From: Oscillospiraceae bacterium
Lineage (GTDB): Bacteria; Bacillota; Clostridia; Oscillospirales; Ruminococcaceae
NCBI GenBank assembly: GCA_021199355.1
Contig: JAJQIF010000028.1
Location: 50,485 to 114,484 of the forward strand
Length of the DNA: 64,000 nucleotides
Reading direction: 5' to 3'
Under the pieces are notes generated by a model. That model was not told the origin of the DNA and made no database searches. It saw only the letters and a list, made by a program, of their open reading frames with translations. This document shows, piece after piece, positions 48,673 to 57,167 of the stretch (position 1 is its first letter; each line of letters starts with the position of its first letter). The translations under genes were made by a program, and so were the position numbers.

Positions 48673-49139
48673 ATTTCCCGGCGGTGGGTGATTAATCTCG
48701 CAACACCGAGGGCAATCGCACTGCCGACCACTACTCCCGAGAAGTCTATCGCAACATCTCTGGGGCTGGCGGTTCTGCCGACGGATGTGAGCTGTTGGAG
48801 CTCGTTCAGTGTAGCCGCGGCGAGACCGACTATCAGCGTCGAGATGTAGGGACGCTTGAGGAGCAGGGAACGGGTGAAGCTGTATAGGCTCGCGCCGAGG
48901 ATAGCGAATATCGTGAAGTGTGCAAGCTTACGGACGATGAAGGTCACAGTGCTGACGGTCTCAGCGTCGGTTTCAAGCCTGAATATATTCATCACGAAGT
49001 CGACGATTACGCCGCTCAGCTTCGAGGATTCCTCGCCGTTCTGTCCCGAAAACATAAACAGGGCGGCAAATGTGATTATAACAATCGCCGCCGAAATTAT
49101 CAATGGAAGCTTACTTCTGATTCTGGAAGGTATCTTCAA
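48657..49139 (-). CDS. VanZ-like membrane protein
   Basis: A 160-residue protein with four to five membrane segments (about 10-30, 62-85, 92-110 and 130-150). The VanZ family pattern includes FMFSGQNGEESSKLS near 29-43, RKLAHFTIFAILGASL near 70-85 and NELQQLTSVGRTASPRDVAI near 112-131. VanZ of enterococci gives low teicoplanin resistance, but most members have unknown roles. Its stop codon and last two lysines are written in the terminator/promoter DNA of peptide module 4. It lies 12 bases downstream of an LCP gene in the same direction. Confidence 0.9.
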   Translation of the reverse strand: MKIPSRIRSKLPLIISAAIVIITFAALFMFSGQNGEESSKLSGVIVDFVMNIFRLETDAETVSTVTFIVRKLAHFTIFAILGASLYSFTRSLLLKRPYISTLIVGLAAATLNELQQLTSVGRTASPRDVAIDFSGVVVGSAIALGVARLITHRREIKKDC

Positions 49140-49151
49140 TGTCTTATCCTC

Positions 49152-50138
49152 TTATTCAACCGGAGTGTAGAACAGCTCGAGGCAGAGCTCATAAAGAGCG
49201 TCCTCGTCGACGTAGTACTCCATATAGGTGTCGCCCAAGACCGCCTCGCCCTCGATGGTGAGGTAATCGGTGAACTCATAGTCGCTCATCGCACTGTAGA
49301 AGTCCGAAAGGTCGTTTACTGAGCAGTCGGAGACCATATACGAAGTGATTTCCATAGCCGTATCAAGCGCAAAGTCGGAATCATCATCGCACGCCGCCTT
49401 GAATTGATCCATGAGAGCTCTCAGATACTGCTCCTGACGCTCCATTCTGTGGAGATTGGTGCTGTCATCGAGACCGTATCTCGTTCTGACGTACAGAAGA
49501 GCGTTCTCGCCGAGAAGGGTGACCGTTTCGCCCTCGACAATGTCGTCGTTGATCGTGTCAAGCGCCGTGACGGTAACCCCGCCCACAGCGTCGTTGATGA
49601 TTGAAACGGCGTCCATCGTGACGGTGATGTAGTGGTCGATGTCGACTCCGTGAAGGAGATTCGAAACTGCGTCAACCGTGTTCTCGGCACTGTCCTCCTG
49701 ACCGGAGCCATAGGTATGTGCGAGCGCAATTTGCTCATAAGAAGAAAATACGACAGCACCCGTTACGCCCAAAACTTGAACGTCGGTCATGGTGTCGCGG
49801 TTGATGTGCAAAACCTTGTAGGATTCGTTTTCTGTGTCGATGACGACGAGCATCAGAAAGTCAGCCTGTTCGGTGTTGACATAAGTGTCGCTGTTGGTAG
49901 AGGCGAGATACTTGTCAACTCCGACCAGAAGCACAGTATCAATGTGCCGGTTGAGCTTATAGGTTGTTCCGTTATACTCAACCCTTGTGCTCGAGCTCTC
50001 TTCCTCCGTGTCGGTGACATTAGAATAGTGCTGCTGCTCCCAAGCGTTCAGCAGCAGCACTATACCTACTATCAGAAAGAATACGCACAGAAGATAGAGA
50101 ATCACCTTGACAAGGTTTTTTCTCACCCTGAACTTCAT
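49152..50138 (-). CDS. LytR-CpsA-Psr (LCP) family protein
   Basis: Transfers polyprenyl-phosphate-linked glycans (teichoic acid or capsule) to peptidoglycan on the outer face of the membrane. The 328-residue protein has a membrane anchor at about 10-32 and a full LCP domain: VLLVGVDKYL near 70, HINRDTMTDV near 112-121 with the key Arg-Asp, and the YVRTRYGLDD and HRMERQEQYL blocks near 217-240 that bind the lipid phosphate. Lying beside a capsule-type kinase set, it is the likely ligase for that polymer. A surface-protein gene is just upstream. Confidence 0.93.
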   Translation of the reverse strand: MKFRVRKNLVKVILYLLCVFFLIVGIVLLLNAWEQQHYSNVTDTEEESSSTRVEYNGTTYKLNRHIDTVLLVGVDKYLASTNSDTYVNTEQADFLMLVVIDTENESYKVLHINRDTMTDVQVLGVTGAVVFSSYEQIALAHTYGSGQEDSAENTVDAVSNLLHGVDIDHYITVTMDAVSIINDAVGGVTVTALDTINDDIVEGETVTLLGENALLYVRTRYGLDDSTNLHRMERQEQYLRALMDQFKAACDDDSDFALDTAMEITSYMVSDCSVNDLSDFYSAMSDYEFTDYLTIEGEAVLGDTYMEYYVDEDALYELCLELFYTPVE

Positions 50139-50154
50139 TATTATTCCCTCTTAA

Positions 50155-50862
50155 TTACTTGACCTTCTTCTTGTTAGCAACGATGAGGAGTACACCTGCA
50201 ACAACGATGCAAGCAACGCCGCCTACAACATAAGGCATAGCGGAAGAAGCAGTAGCACCGGAAACATCAACACCGGTATCTCCTACGACGCCTTCAGCAG
50301 GATTGGAAACCAAGATGGTGCTGTCACTGCTAACGGTGATAACGAAGGGAGAAGTAGAGGAGAATGTAACCTGAAGCTTGTTGGTGCCAACGACTTCAGA
50401 AGGTTCTTCTCTCCACTCGTTGCCGGAGTAGTTGTGCAAAACAGCAACTTCAGAAGCACCGCCGAGGTTGACTTCCATGGTAACGGTTACAGAACCGCCG
50501 GCTGCGAGAACTGCAGCAGCATCACCGGTAACGGAGATGTCGAAGAGGTAAGCAGCAGTGTGTCCCTCAGGGATGGTTGCTACCAATTCTTCGAGAGACT
50601 CGGATTCGAGAATCTGCTCGTAAGCGGAAGTAAGAGCTTCCTGGGTGTCTGCATCAAGAGAATCAGCGTCGCTGAAAGCGGTTACAACAACCTCTGCAGC
50701 GTCGATGGTAACTTCGTTGCCATCAGCGTCGGTAGCTGTTGCTGTAGAAACTTCGGGAGCAGCCTTCTGCTGGATGCTGGGGACAGCAGTATCTGCAACG
50801 GCAGATACGCACATTACGGCTGCGAGAGCAACTGCAAGTGCAATTTTCATAAATTTGTTCAT
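50155..50862 (-). CDS. Exported, membrane-anchored surface protein, unknown
   Basis: A 235-residue protein. The signal peptide is 1-24 (MNKFMKIALAVALAAVMCVS), an Ala/Thr/Asp-rich beta domain spans about 30-180 with LAAGGSVTVTMEVNLGG and SGNEWREEPSEV, a flexible linker follows, and a C-terminal membrane helix (about 208-229) ends in NKKKVK. It lacks an LPxTG-like motif, so it is probably held by the helix. Similar small proteins with a DUF-like beta domain occur in Clostridia. It lies between the LCP and capsule-kinase genes on the same strand. The function is unknown. Confidence 0.7.
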   Translation of the reverse strand: MNKFMKIALAVALAAVMCVSAVADTAVPSIQQKAAPEVSTATATDADGNEVTIDAAEVVVTAFSDADSLDADTQEALTSAYEQILESESLEELVATIPEGHTAAYLFDISVTGDAAAVLAAGGSVTVTMEVNLGGASEVAVLHNYSGNEWREEPSEVVGTNKLQVTFSSTSPFVITVSSDSTILVSNPAEGVVGDTGVDVSGATASSAMPYVVGGVACIVVAGVLLIVANKKKVK

Positions 50863-50994
50863 GTCTTTAGCCCTCCAAAAAAACTAAATTTTTATATATA
50901 CACGAACCGACTTCTTTCATATCGGAACGAGATATACGAACTTTGTGGAATATGTTGATGAGCCGATTATTTCATCGACAAGGGACGATTCGCC

Positions 50995-51714
50995 CTATGT
51001 GGACGACTCTTGTAATATATAATAACTCATCTCGTCTAATTTGTCAAGCATTTTATCGCCGATTTTTTTAGAAATTTCTCTGCGAGCACTCAAAATGTTC
51101 GGCGGGCGACTGCTCATGTTGTGACAATCGGACCCAAGAAGGTGAATTTTGCCGTCCCGGAGCATGTTCATGACCTTTTTTGTCCTGAATCTGCTTCCGA
51201 CAAAGCTTCCGGCGTTCACCTGAATGTACATGCCGCTTCTGTAGAGCTCCGGCAGATACTTTTCCGCTCCGAACTGGAAGTATCTCTCGACGTGGGCGAG
51301 GATAATCCTTGCTCCCGAGTAGGAAAGCTCAATGACGTCGTTCACAACCCGGTCGTTCCATTTCATGAACGGCATTTCGACCAAAAGAAGGTCTGTGCCC
51401 TCGGTTTTGAGAAGTCCGACATCCTCGGACCGGGAAATCCCTTCGAAATACTTGACCTCTGCTCCGAGAAGAATCTCGGGCATCTTATCATCGAGGTGCG
51501 GCTTCAGCTTTTCATAGGCTTCGGCTCTTCTTTCGACAAACCTCCTCGGCGAGTTTTCCTCGGCATAGAAGTGTGAGGTCGCGACTATCGTTGTGACGCC
51601 CTGTCTGAATGACTCGTGGAGCATTTCACAGCTTTCGTCGACGCTTCTGCTCCCGTCGTCGATTCCGGGGAGAATGTGAGAATGAAAATCGACAATTTTC
51701 TGAGAGTCAATCAT
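50995..51714 (-). CDS. PHP-type protein-tyrosine phosphatase, CpsB/YwqE-like
   Basis: Removes phosphate from the partner BY-kinase and so sets capsule or exopolysaccharide output; manganese-type PHP fold, cytosolic. The 239 residues start with the metal site DFHSHILPGIDDGS near 9-22, then ATSHFYAEE near 45, a GAEVKYF block near 83-89, and GSDCHNM near 200. It overlaps the kinase gene by four bases (ATGA), the normal order kinase-phosphatase in Firmicutes. Confidence 0.93.
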   Translation of the reverse strand: MIDSQKIVDFHSHILPGIDDGSRSVDESCEMLHESFRQGVTTIVATSHFYAEENSPRRFVERRAEAYEKLKPHLDDKMPEILLGAEVKYFEGISRSEDVGLLKTEGTDLLLVEMPFMKWNDRVVNDVIELSYSGARIILAHVERYFQFGAEKYLPELYRSGMYIQVNAGSFVGSRFRTKKVMNMLRDGKIHLLGSDCHNMSSRPPNILSARREISKKIGDKMLDKLDEMSYYILQESST

Positions 51715-52532
51715 TTTCCGGTCCCGCCTGAGGCGGATTTGCTCGAAGACTTTGCGGCTTGCTGAGCACTCGAACCGTAGCCATAGCCGTATTCATAGCC
51801 GTAGCCATAGCCCTTCTTGTACTTCTTGTACTTCTTCTTGAGAACCTCGGAATAGGTGAAGACGAAGCCGAGAATCTTTACATGCTGGAACTCGAGCTGT
51901 CTTACGGTGTCCGCAAGGGTCTGCTGGTCACAATAGTCTCTTCTTACGACGACGCACATTCCGTCAACGAGGTTCGAGATGACCAAGGCATCCGAAACGG
52001 ACGAAATCGGCGGCATATCGAAGATTATATAGTCATAGCCCTTCGAAAGAGCCTCGACTACCTTTGCCATTCTCTCGGAGCCCAGGAGCTCACTCGGGTT
52101 CGGGGGAATATCTCCGCCGGTCATAACGTCGAGTCCGTCGACCAGACCGGAGTGGTGGATAATTTCATTTCCCGAGCAGAGACCCGCCAGGAGGTTCGAA
52201 AGTCCGGGAGCCTTCGGGACGCCGAGTCTTCTCGACATTGTGGGAAGTCTCATGTCTCCCTCGATAACGAGGACTCTCTTGCCGGTCTCAGCGATGGAGC
52301 ATGCAAGGTTAAGGCTCGTTGTCGACTTGCCTTCGGAAGGCATCGAGCTCGTCATTCCGATGACACGGCATCTGTCGCCGTCGTTCGGAAGACTGAACAT
52401 GATATTCGCTCTGAGGAGCTTATATGCTTCCGATACCGCAAAGCTCAGGTTTGTGCCGATTCTCTGCTGTTCCGGGGTCAGAGCCGTCTGCGATGCTGCA
52501 GGCGTTACGTTTTCGGGACGTTTTACATTCAT
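51711..52532 (-). CDS. Capsule-type tyrosine kinase, CpsD/YwqD-like
   Basis: A BY-kinase that autophosphorylates on a C-terminal tyrosine cluster and works with the membrane copolymerase in polysaccharide export. The 273 residues hold Walker A SMPSEGKSTTSLNLA near 62-76, Walker A' VLVIEGDMRLP near 90-100 and Walker B YIIFDMPP near 168-175. The tail from about 232 is KKKYKKYKKGYGYGYEYGYG with seven or more tyrosines. It is coupled by ATGA to both the copolymerase (upstream) and phosphatase (downstream) genes. No glycosyltransferases follow. Confidence 0.93.
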   Translation of the reverse strand: MNVKRPENVTPAASQTALTPEQQRIGTNLSFAVSEAYKLLRANIMFSLPNDGDRCRVIGMTSSMPSEGKSTTSLNLACSIAETGKRVLVIEGDMRLPTMSRRLGVPKAPGLSNLLAGLCSGNEIIHHSGLVDGLDVMTGGDIPPNPSELLGSERMAKVVEALSKGYDYIIFDMPPISSVSDALVISNLVDGMCVVVRRDYCDQQTLADTVRQLEFQHVKILGFVFTYSEVLKKKYKKYKKGYGYGYEYGYGYGSSAQQAAKSSSKSASGGTGK

Positions 52533-53332
52533 TTCGCGCTACCTCCCGACTTGGAATTATGTGAGTGACTTCCGCCGCCGTAACCGTAGCCATAACCGCT
52601 CTTCGAAGAGGTGGTGATGTCCATATCCGGAATCGAGGCGAGTACAGGGATGTTCTTGTAGTTTGTGAGGAGGTAATCCTCGTTGTGGATAAGGTTGTCC
52701 ATGAGCTCGAGAACCACGATGACGCCGACGCAGATGATGAATCCGATGAGCGCACCTACGAGAGTGTAGGTCGTGACGCTCGGAGAAGCCTTTTCGGTCG
52801 GGATAACCGCATAGTCAACAATCTTTGCGGAGGAGCCCTCGACGATGTCGTCGATGACATCAGGGAAGACCTCGGCAATCGTGTTTGCGATGAGAGCCGC
52901 TTCCCTGGGGTCGGGGCTGGTTACAACAACCTGAAATACTTCGGTGCTGTCAACGGCTGAGGTTTCGATCATCTCGACGAGCTCGTCGTAGTCATAGTCA
53001 AGATCCGCTTCGTCGATAACCTGATTCAGAACGGTTCTTGTGCTGAGAATGACCGCATAAGTATCAACAAGGCTCTGTGAAGCCGAGATATCGGAGGACG
53101 ATATGCTCAGACTCGTAGTGCTCAGGTCGAGTGAGCTGTTGTTGACGTACATAAGTACCTTTGATTCGTAAAGCGGAGTTACCGCCAGCGTAACATAAGC
53201 GAATGCGATGATGGCGCCGAAAAGCGTTGCCAGAACAACTGCCCACGCTCTGTGCCATACCGCCTTCGCCAGGCGCATAAGGTCTATTTCGACATAATCC
53301 TTATTGCTGTCATTTTGTGTCTGCGAAGCCAT
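52529..53332 (-). CDS. Wzz/CapA-type polysaccharide copolymerase with YGYGYG tail
   Basis: Membrane activator of the BY-kinase that controls chain length of exported polysaccharide. The 267 residues have a membrane segment at about 27-47, an outer helical domain with the Wzz pattern to about 175, a second membrane segment near 185-207 with PTEKASPSVTTYTLVGAL before it, and a cytosolic tail. The tail ends SGYGYGYGGGSHSHNS and a Ser/Gly/Lys stretch, so it carries a tyrosine run like that of its kinase, which is unusual. It is first in the three-gene set. Confidence 0.88.
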   Translation of the reverse strand: MASQTQNDSNKDYVEIDLMRLAKAVWHRAWAVVLATLFGAIIAFAYVTLAVTPLYESKVLMYVNNSSLDLSTTSLSISSSDISASQSLVDTYAVILSTRTVLNQVIDEADLDYDYDELVEMIETSAVDSTEVFQVVVTSPDPREAALIANTIAEVFPDVIDDIVEGSSAKIVDYAVIPTEKASPSVTTYTLVGALIGFIICVGVIVVLELMDNLIHNEDYLLTNYKNIPVLASIPDMDITTSSKSGYGYGYGGGSHSHNSKSGGSAK

Positions 53333-53529
53333 TTGACTCCCCCTAATGCTTTAAACTCTTCCACGGGACAAGCGGCAACCGCTTTCAATCCCAAAATACC
53401 AATATAGGTGTAGTATACACCAAGCCACCGCTAAAGTCAAGCTAAAAATTTTGCCTTAACAGAAAATTAAGAAAAATCTCCATATCGACAAGATACGATA
53501 TCGGGAATTTTGTGCAATTCGGAAGAGGT

Positions 53530-53570
53530 TAAAAAGCTAAAGCCGCCCACCAACAAGTGAACGGCTTTCT
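53530..53570 (-). terminator. Terminator after the DUF378 gene
   Basis: On minus: AAAGCCG...CGGCTTT followed by AGCTTTTTAACC. Between it and the DUF378 stop lie two mini-hairpins (GAGATTGC-GGA-GCAATCTC at 53572-53590 and a CTTGGAGCTTCGCTTCAAG one). The rest of the gap 53333-53529 is A/T-rich leader for the copolymerase gene, with no other signal that I can support. Confidence 0.55.
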
Positions 53571-53617
53571 GGAGATTGCGGAGCAATCTCTTTACTTGAA
53601 GCGAAGCTCCAAGTGTT

Positions 53618-53836
53618 TTATTCTTCGATTAACCTCGTATTCCTGAAATAGAGAGACACGCACCAGATGGCGCAGGCGGCTACTATTATATAGATTATTC
53701 TCGATATAATTGCCGCCGAGCCGCCGAAGAGGTAGGCGACAAGATCGAACTTGAAAATCCCGACCAGTCCCCAGTTGATGCCTCCCACGATAAGAAGAAA
53801 CAAGGCAATTCTGTCCAGTATCTTTATATCACTCAC
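53618..53836 (-). CDS. DUF378 small membrane protein
   Basis: A 72-residue protein with two membrane helices (about 8-26 and 42-63). The family mark is ILDRIALFLLIVGGINWGLV at residues 5-24, the INWGL signature of DUF378, followed by FDLVAYLFGG. The function is unknown. The ATG at 53836 has a AAGGAGTGAG ribosome site. It stands between the capsule-kinase genes and the divergent cellobiose phosphorylase gene. Confidence 0.9.
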   Translation of the reverse strand: MSDIKILDRIALFLLIVGGINWGLVGIFKFDLVAYLFGGSAAIISRIIYIIVAACAIWCVSLYFRNTRLIEE

Positions 53837-53935
53837 TCCTTAACATTAAGAGCTTCCCGAAATTTCGGTGCAGGATTAGTCTTGCACACGGGACGAATTT
53901 TTATTCATTTTTTGATAAAAATGCCCCAAGAGATA

Positions 53936-53964
53936 TGGACAATCGCAACCAAAAAGAGTATAAT
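53936..53964 (+). promoter_or_regulatory. Candidate promoter for the GH94 gene
   Basis: TGGACA (53936-53941), 17 bases, TATAAT (53959-53964), 55 bases before the ATG at 54020. Confidence 0.6.
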
Positions 53965-54019
53965 TACTATGAACGCTTGGTTGCGTAATTCCAAACTATA
54001 ACAGTGGGAGAGAACGTAT

Positions 54020-56455
54020 ATGAAATTCGGTTATTTTGACGACCAAAACAAGGAGTATGTTATCACCGAGCCGAAGACTCCGTGGCCTTGGATAAACTAC
54101 CTCGGCACCGAGAACTTCTTCTCGTTGATTTCCAACACCGCCGGCGGCTATTGCTTCTATCGCGATGCAAGACTCCGCAGAATCACCCGTTACCGCTATA
54201 ACAACGCCCCTGCCGACATGGGCGGCAGATATTACTACATCAACGATGGCGGAGACGTATGGAGCCCGTCATGGTCTCCCGTCAAGGTCGACCTCGACAG
54301 CTACTCCTGCCGTCACGGAATGGGGTATACTATTATAAATGGCGCCAAGGACGGAATCTCGGTTTCGGAGACCTTCTTCGTCCCCGTCGGCTTCAACGGC
54401 GAGGTTCACAAAATCACGCTTAAGAATACCTCCGACGTGAAGAAAGACTTCAATCTTTACTCGTTCGTTGAGTGGTGCCTCTGGGATGCCAACGACGACG
54501 CCAACAACTTCCAGCGCAACTTCAGCGTCGGCGAAGTCGAGCTCGAGGGCAGCACCATCTATCACAAGACCGAATACCGCGAGAGAAGAAATCACTATGC
54601 GTTCTTCTCGGTAAACGCTCCCATTTCCGGCTTTGACACCGACAGAGAGAAGTTTTTGGGACTTTACAACGGCTTCGACAAGCCGGATGCAGTCTTCGAG
54701 AACAAGCCCCGCAATTCCGTAGCTCACGGCTGGGCTCCTGTCGCTTCTCACTGCGTAAGCGTTAGCCTCGAAGCAGGTGAGGAGAAGGACCTCGTATTCG
54801 TTCTCGGATATTGCGAGAACCCCGTCGACAATAAGTTTATGCCCGACGGAAGCCTTAATAAGACCGTCGCACACGAAATGCTCGCGAAGTTCGACACCGC
54901 AGAGAAGGCGGACAAGGCACTCGAAGAGCTCAAGGCTTACTGGGACAAGCTTCTTTCGAAGTTCACCGTCACCACTCCCGAGACCAAGGTCGACAGAATG
55001 GTCAACATCTGGAACCAGTATCAGTGCATGGTCACCTTCAATATGTCCCGTTCCGCTTCCTACTTCGAGAGCGGAATCGGCAGAGGCATGGGCTTCAGAG
55101 ATTCGAATCAGGATTTGCTCGGCTTCATGCACCAGATTCCCGACAGAGCCCGTGAAAGAATAATAGATTTAGCTTCGACCCAGATGTCCGACGGCACCTG
55201 CTACCACCAGTATCAGCCGCTCACCAAGAAGGGCAACGGCGAAGTCGGCGGCAACTTCTCGGACGACCCGCTATGGATGATTCTCTCCACCGTTCAATAC
55301 ATCAAGGAAACAGGCGACTGGACAATCCTTGACGAGTCCGTCCCTTATGACAACGACCCTGAGCAGGCACAGTCCATGTTCCATCACCTCAAGATGAGCT
55401 TCAAGCGTGTTGCCGAAAACCTCGGTCCTCACGGCTTGCCGCTGATTCAGCGTGCCGACTGGAACGACTGCCTCAACCTTAACTGCTTCTCGACCGAATC
55501 AGGCGAGAGCTTCCAGACTACCACCTCTAAAGATGGAAAAGTTGCCGAGTCGGTATTCGTTGCGGCGCTCTTCAACTTCACAATTCCCGGCTATGTCGAA
55601 ATCTGCCGCAGACGTGGTCTTGAGGACGACGCCAAGGAAGCAGAAACCGCTATGAAGAAGATGGCGGACGCAGTCCTTGCCTACGGCTGGGACGGCGAAT
55701 GGTTCGTAAGAGCATACGACGACTTCGGAAGGAAAATCGGTTCCAAGGAGTGCGACGAGGGCAAGATATTCATCGAGCCGCAAGGCTTCGCAGTCATGGC
55801 GGGCATCGGTGCGGATTCCGGCAAGGATCTTCGAGCTCTCGAGAGCGTCAACAAGTACCTCAGTTGCGACCAGGGCTTGGTGCTCCTCTATCCTCCGTAT
55901 TCAAGATACTACGTCGAGTACGGCGAAATCGGTTCCTTCCCCGAGGGCTACAAGGAGAACGGCTCCGTCTTCTGTCACAATAACGGTTGGATAATCTGCG
56001 CCGAGGCATATGTCGGTCACGGCGACAGAGCTTTCGAATATTATTCCAAGATTTCTCCCGCATATAACGAGGACATTTCCGAAATCCACAAGACCGAGCC
56101 CTATGTCTACGCTCAGATGGTTTCTGGAAGGGATGCTCCCGTTGTCGGCGAGGCTAAGAATAGCTGGCTCACCGGCACTGCGGCATGGAACTTCGTCGCG
56201 ATTTCGCAGTATATCCTCGGCATCGCTCCCGACTGGGACGGCTTGAAGATTGATCCGAGCATCCCGACCTCATGGGACGGCTTCACCGTTCGTCGTGAAT
56301 ATCGTGGTTGCGTCTACAACATCGAAGTCAAGAACCCCGACAACATCTCGAAGGGCGTAAAATCCATCGTCTGCGACGGCGTTCGCCTCTCCGGCAACGT
56401 TCTGCCCGTATTCGATGCGGGAACGGAACATACTGTTAGCGTGGTTATGGGATAA
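54020..56455 (+). CDS. GH94 cellobiose phosphorylase
   Basis: Splits cellobiose with phosphate to glucose 1-phosphate and glucose in the cytosol, saving ATP in cellulose use. The 811-residue length is that of clostridial and ruminococcal cellobiose phosphorylases. The N-terminal beta-sandwich starts [15 protein letters not shown] with [13 protein letters not shown]. The (alpha/alpha)6 barrel has [18 protein letters not shown] near 352-369, and the general acid is in [11 protein letters not shown] (Asp 483). GH94 also holds chitobiose and cellodextrin enzymes; length and motifs favour cellobiose. No signal peptide. The gene has its own promoter and an R1 repeat four bases after the stop. Confidence 0.92.
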   Translation: MKFGYFDDQNKEYVITEPKTPWPWINYLGTENFFSLISNTAGGYCFYRDARLRRITRYRYNNAPADMGGRYYYINDGGDVWSPSWSPVKVDLDSYSCRHGMGYTIINGAKDGISVSETFFVPVGFNGEVHKITLKNTSDVKKDFNLYSFVEWCLWDANDDANNFQRNFSVGEVELEGSTIYHKTEYRERRNHYAFFSVNAPISGFDTDREKFLGLYNGFDKPDAVFENKPRNSVAHGWAPVASHCVSVSLEAGEEKDLVFVLGYCENPVDNKFMPDGSLNKTVAHEMLAKFDTAEKADKALEELKAYWDKLLSKFTVTTPETKVDRMVNIWNQYQCMVTFNMSRSASYFESGIGRGMGFRDSNQDLLGFMHQIPDRARERIIDLASTQMSDGTCYHQYQPLTKKGNGEVGGNFSDDPLWMILSTVQYIKETGDWTILDESVPYDNDPEQAQSMFHHLKMSFKRVAENLGPHGLPLIQRADWNDCLNLNCFSTESGESFQTTTSKDGKVAESVFVAALFNFTIPGYVEICRRRGLEDDAKEAETAMKKMADAVLAYGWDGEWFVRAYDDFGRKIGSKECDEGKIFIEPQGFAVMAGIGADSGKDLRALESVNKYLSCDQGLVLLYPPYSRYYVEYGEIGSFPEGYKENGSVFCHNNGWIICAEAYVGHGDRAFEYYSKISPAYNEDISEIHKTEPYVYAQMVSGRDAPVVGEAKNSWLTGTAAWNFVAISQYILGIAPDWDGLKIDPSIPTSWDGFTVRREYRGCVYNIEVKNPDNISKGVKSIVCDGVRLSGNVLPVFDAGTEHTVSVVMG

Positions 56456-56459
56456 TCTT

Positions 56460-56531
56460 GTAGGGGCGGATATTATCCGCCCGAAAAAAGACGATTACAA
56501 ATGGTACGGGCGGATGATATCCGCCCCTACA
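56460..56531 (+). repeat. R1 paired palindrome repeat
   Basis: Full R1 pair with a 24 bp spacer. It starts four bases after the GH94 stop, left type (GGATATTATCC) first. Confidence 0.9.
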
Positions 56532-56576
56532 TATTGCGCTTCTTTCAATAATTCCGAATTAAATCTCATTTTGCTC

Positions 56577-56605
56577 TTGACAACCTCAAGATATTGTGTT
56601 ATCAT
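56577..56605 (+). promoter_or_regulatory. Promoter for the NrdD-tail-like gene
   Basis: TTGACA (56577-56582), 17 bases, TATCAT (56600-56605), about 83 bases before the ATG. Confidence 0.65.
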
Positions 56606-56636
56606 AGAATACGAACCCAAGATTTATGGGCTAATG

Positions 56637-56666
56637 TTTCTTAGAAATAATTATTTCTTAGAAATA
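56637..56666. promoter_or_regulatory. Two tandem TTTCTTAGAAATA boxes
   Basis: A 13-base direct repeat (56637-56649 and 56654-56666), each copy itself a palindrome TTTCT-T-AGAAA. It lies between the promoter and the ribosome site of the small gene at 56689. It looks like a double operator; the regulator is unknown. Confidence 0.5.
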
Positions 56667-56688
56667 GTACCACAAGGGAGGAAGTCAA

Positions 56689-56952
56689 ATGAAGGTAAAT
56701 GTAATCGGCGAGATGACCGAGGAAGAGGTTGCGCAGTATGTTTCACGCGCCGAAAGCATCCACAAAGGCAAGGTAATAGACGAGATGACTCTTCGCCCCG
56801 ATGGTGATTATGTCGACATCGAGTATCACTTTGCGCCAGCAAACTTTGAGAGAATCAGAAGAATCACCGGCTACCTCGTCGGAACCCTCGACCGCTTCAA
56901 CAACGCGAAGCGCACAGAGGTCGAAGACAGAGTGAAGCATAGTGTTGCATAA
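56689..56952 (+). CDS. Orphan protein resembling the C-terminal end of NrdD
   Basis: An 87-residue protein ending RITGYLVGTLDRFNNAKRTE and VEDRVKHSVA. The tail resembles the last residues of anaerobic ribonucleotide reductase NrdD (GYL...W/RFNxGKRxExxDRVKH), and such short proteins are often named after it. The first 50 residues (MKVNVIGEMTEEEVAQYVSR, EYHFAPANFERI) are not NrdD-like, and the glycyl radical and zinc cysteines are missing, so it cannot be a reductase. It could regulate or bind NrdD. It has its own promoter, a GGGAGGAAG ribosome site and a double operator-like repeat in the leader. Confidence 0.55.
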   Translation: MKVNVIGEMTEEEVAQYVSRAESIHKGKVIDEMTLRPDGDYVDIEYHFAPANFERIRRITGYLVGTLDRFNNAKRTEVEDRVKHSVA

Positions 56953-57020
56953 AATAGCTAATTTCTTTGCCCTCAGATAAATTTTGTGCTGACAGGTTGC
57001 TTCACAACCTGCAGAAAGAG

Positions 57021-57052
57021 AGAAACCGCCGAAAGGTGGTTTTTCTTTTTGT
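57021..57052 (+). terminator. Terminator after the NrdD-tail-like gene
   Basis: AAACCGCC-GAAA-GGTGGTTT followed by TTCTTTTTG, preceded by a second hairpin CAGGTTG-CTTCA-CAACCTG (56993-57011). Confidence 0.8.
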
Positions 57053-57083
57053 ATTTTTTATCCTACTTTTTTACAGATTTGAC

Positions 57084-57112
57084 TTGAAACCCGTGGCGCA
57101 CTATAGTATAAT
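57084..57112 (+). promoter_or_regulatory. Promoter for the GH115 gene
   Basis: TTGAAA (57084-57089), 17 bases, TATAAT (57107-57112), 56 bases before the ATG at 57168. Confidence 0.65.
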
Positions 57113-57167
57113 GATTTCGATTAATATCGCTTACTATGCCAATAGCTGAAGCTATGGAGGTTTGAAT

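Noticed and set aside
54020..56455. Chitobiose phosphorylase or cyclic glucan-type GH94
   Set aside because: Length (811 residues) and the DWND region fit the cellobiose phosphorylase branch; cyclic glucan synthases are far longer.
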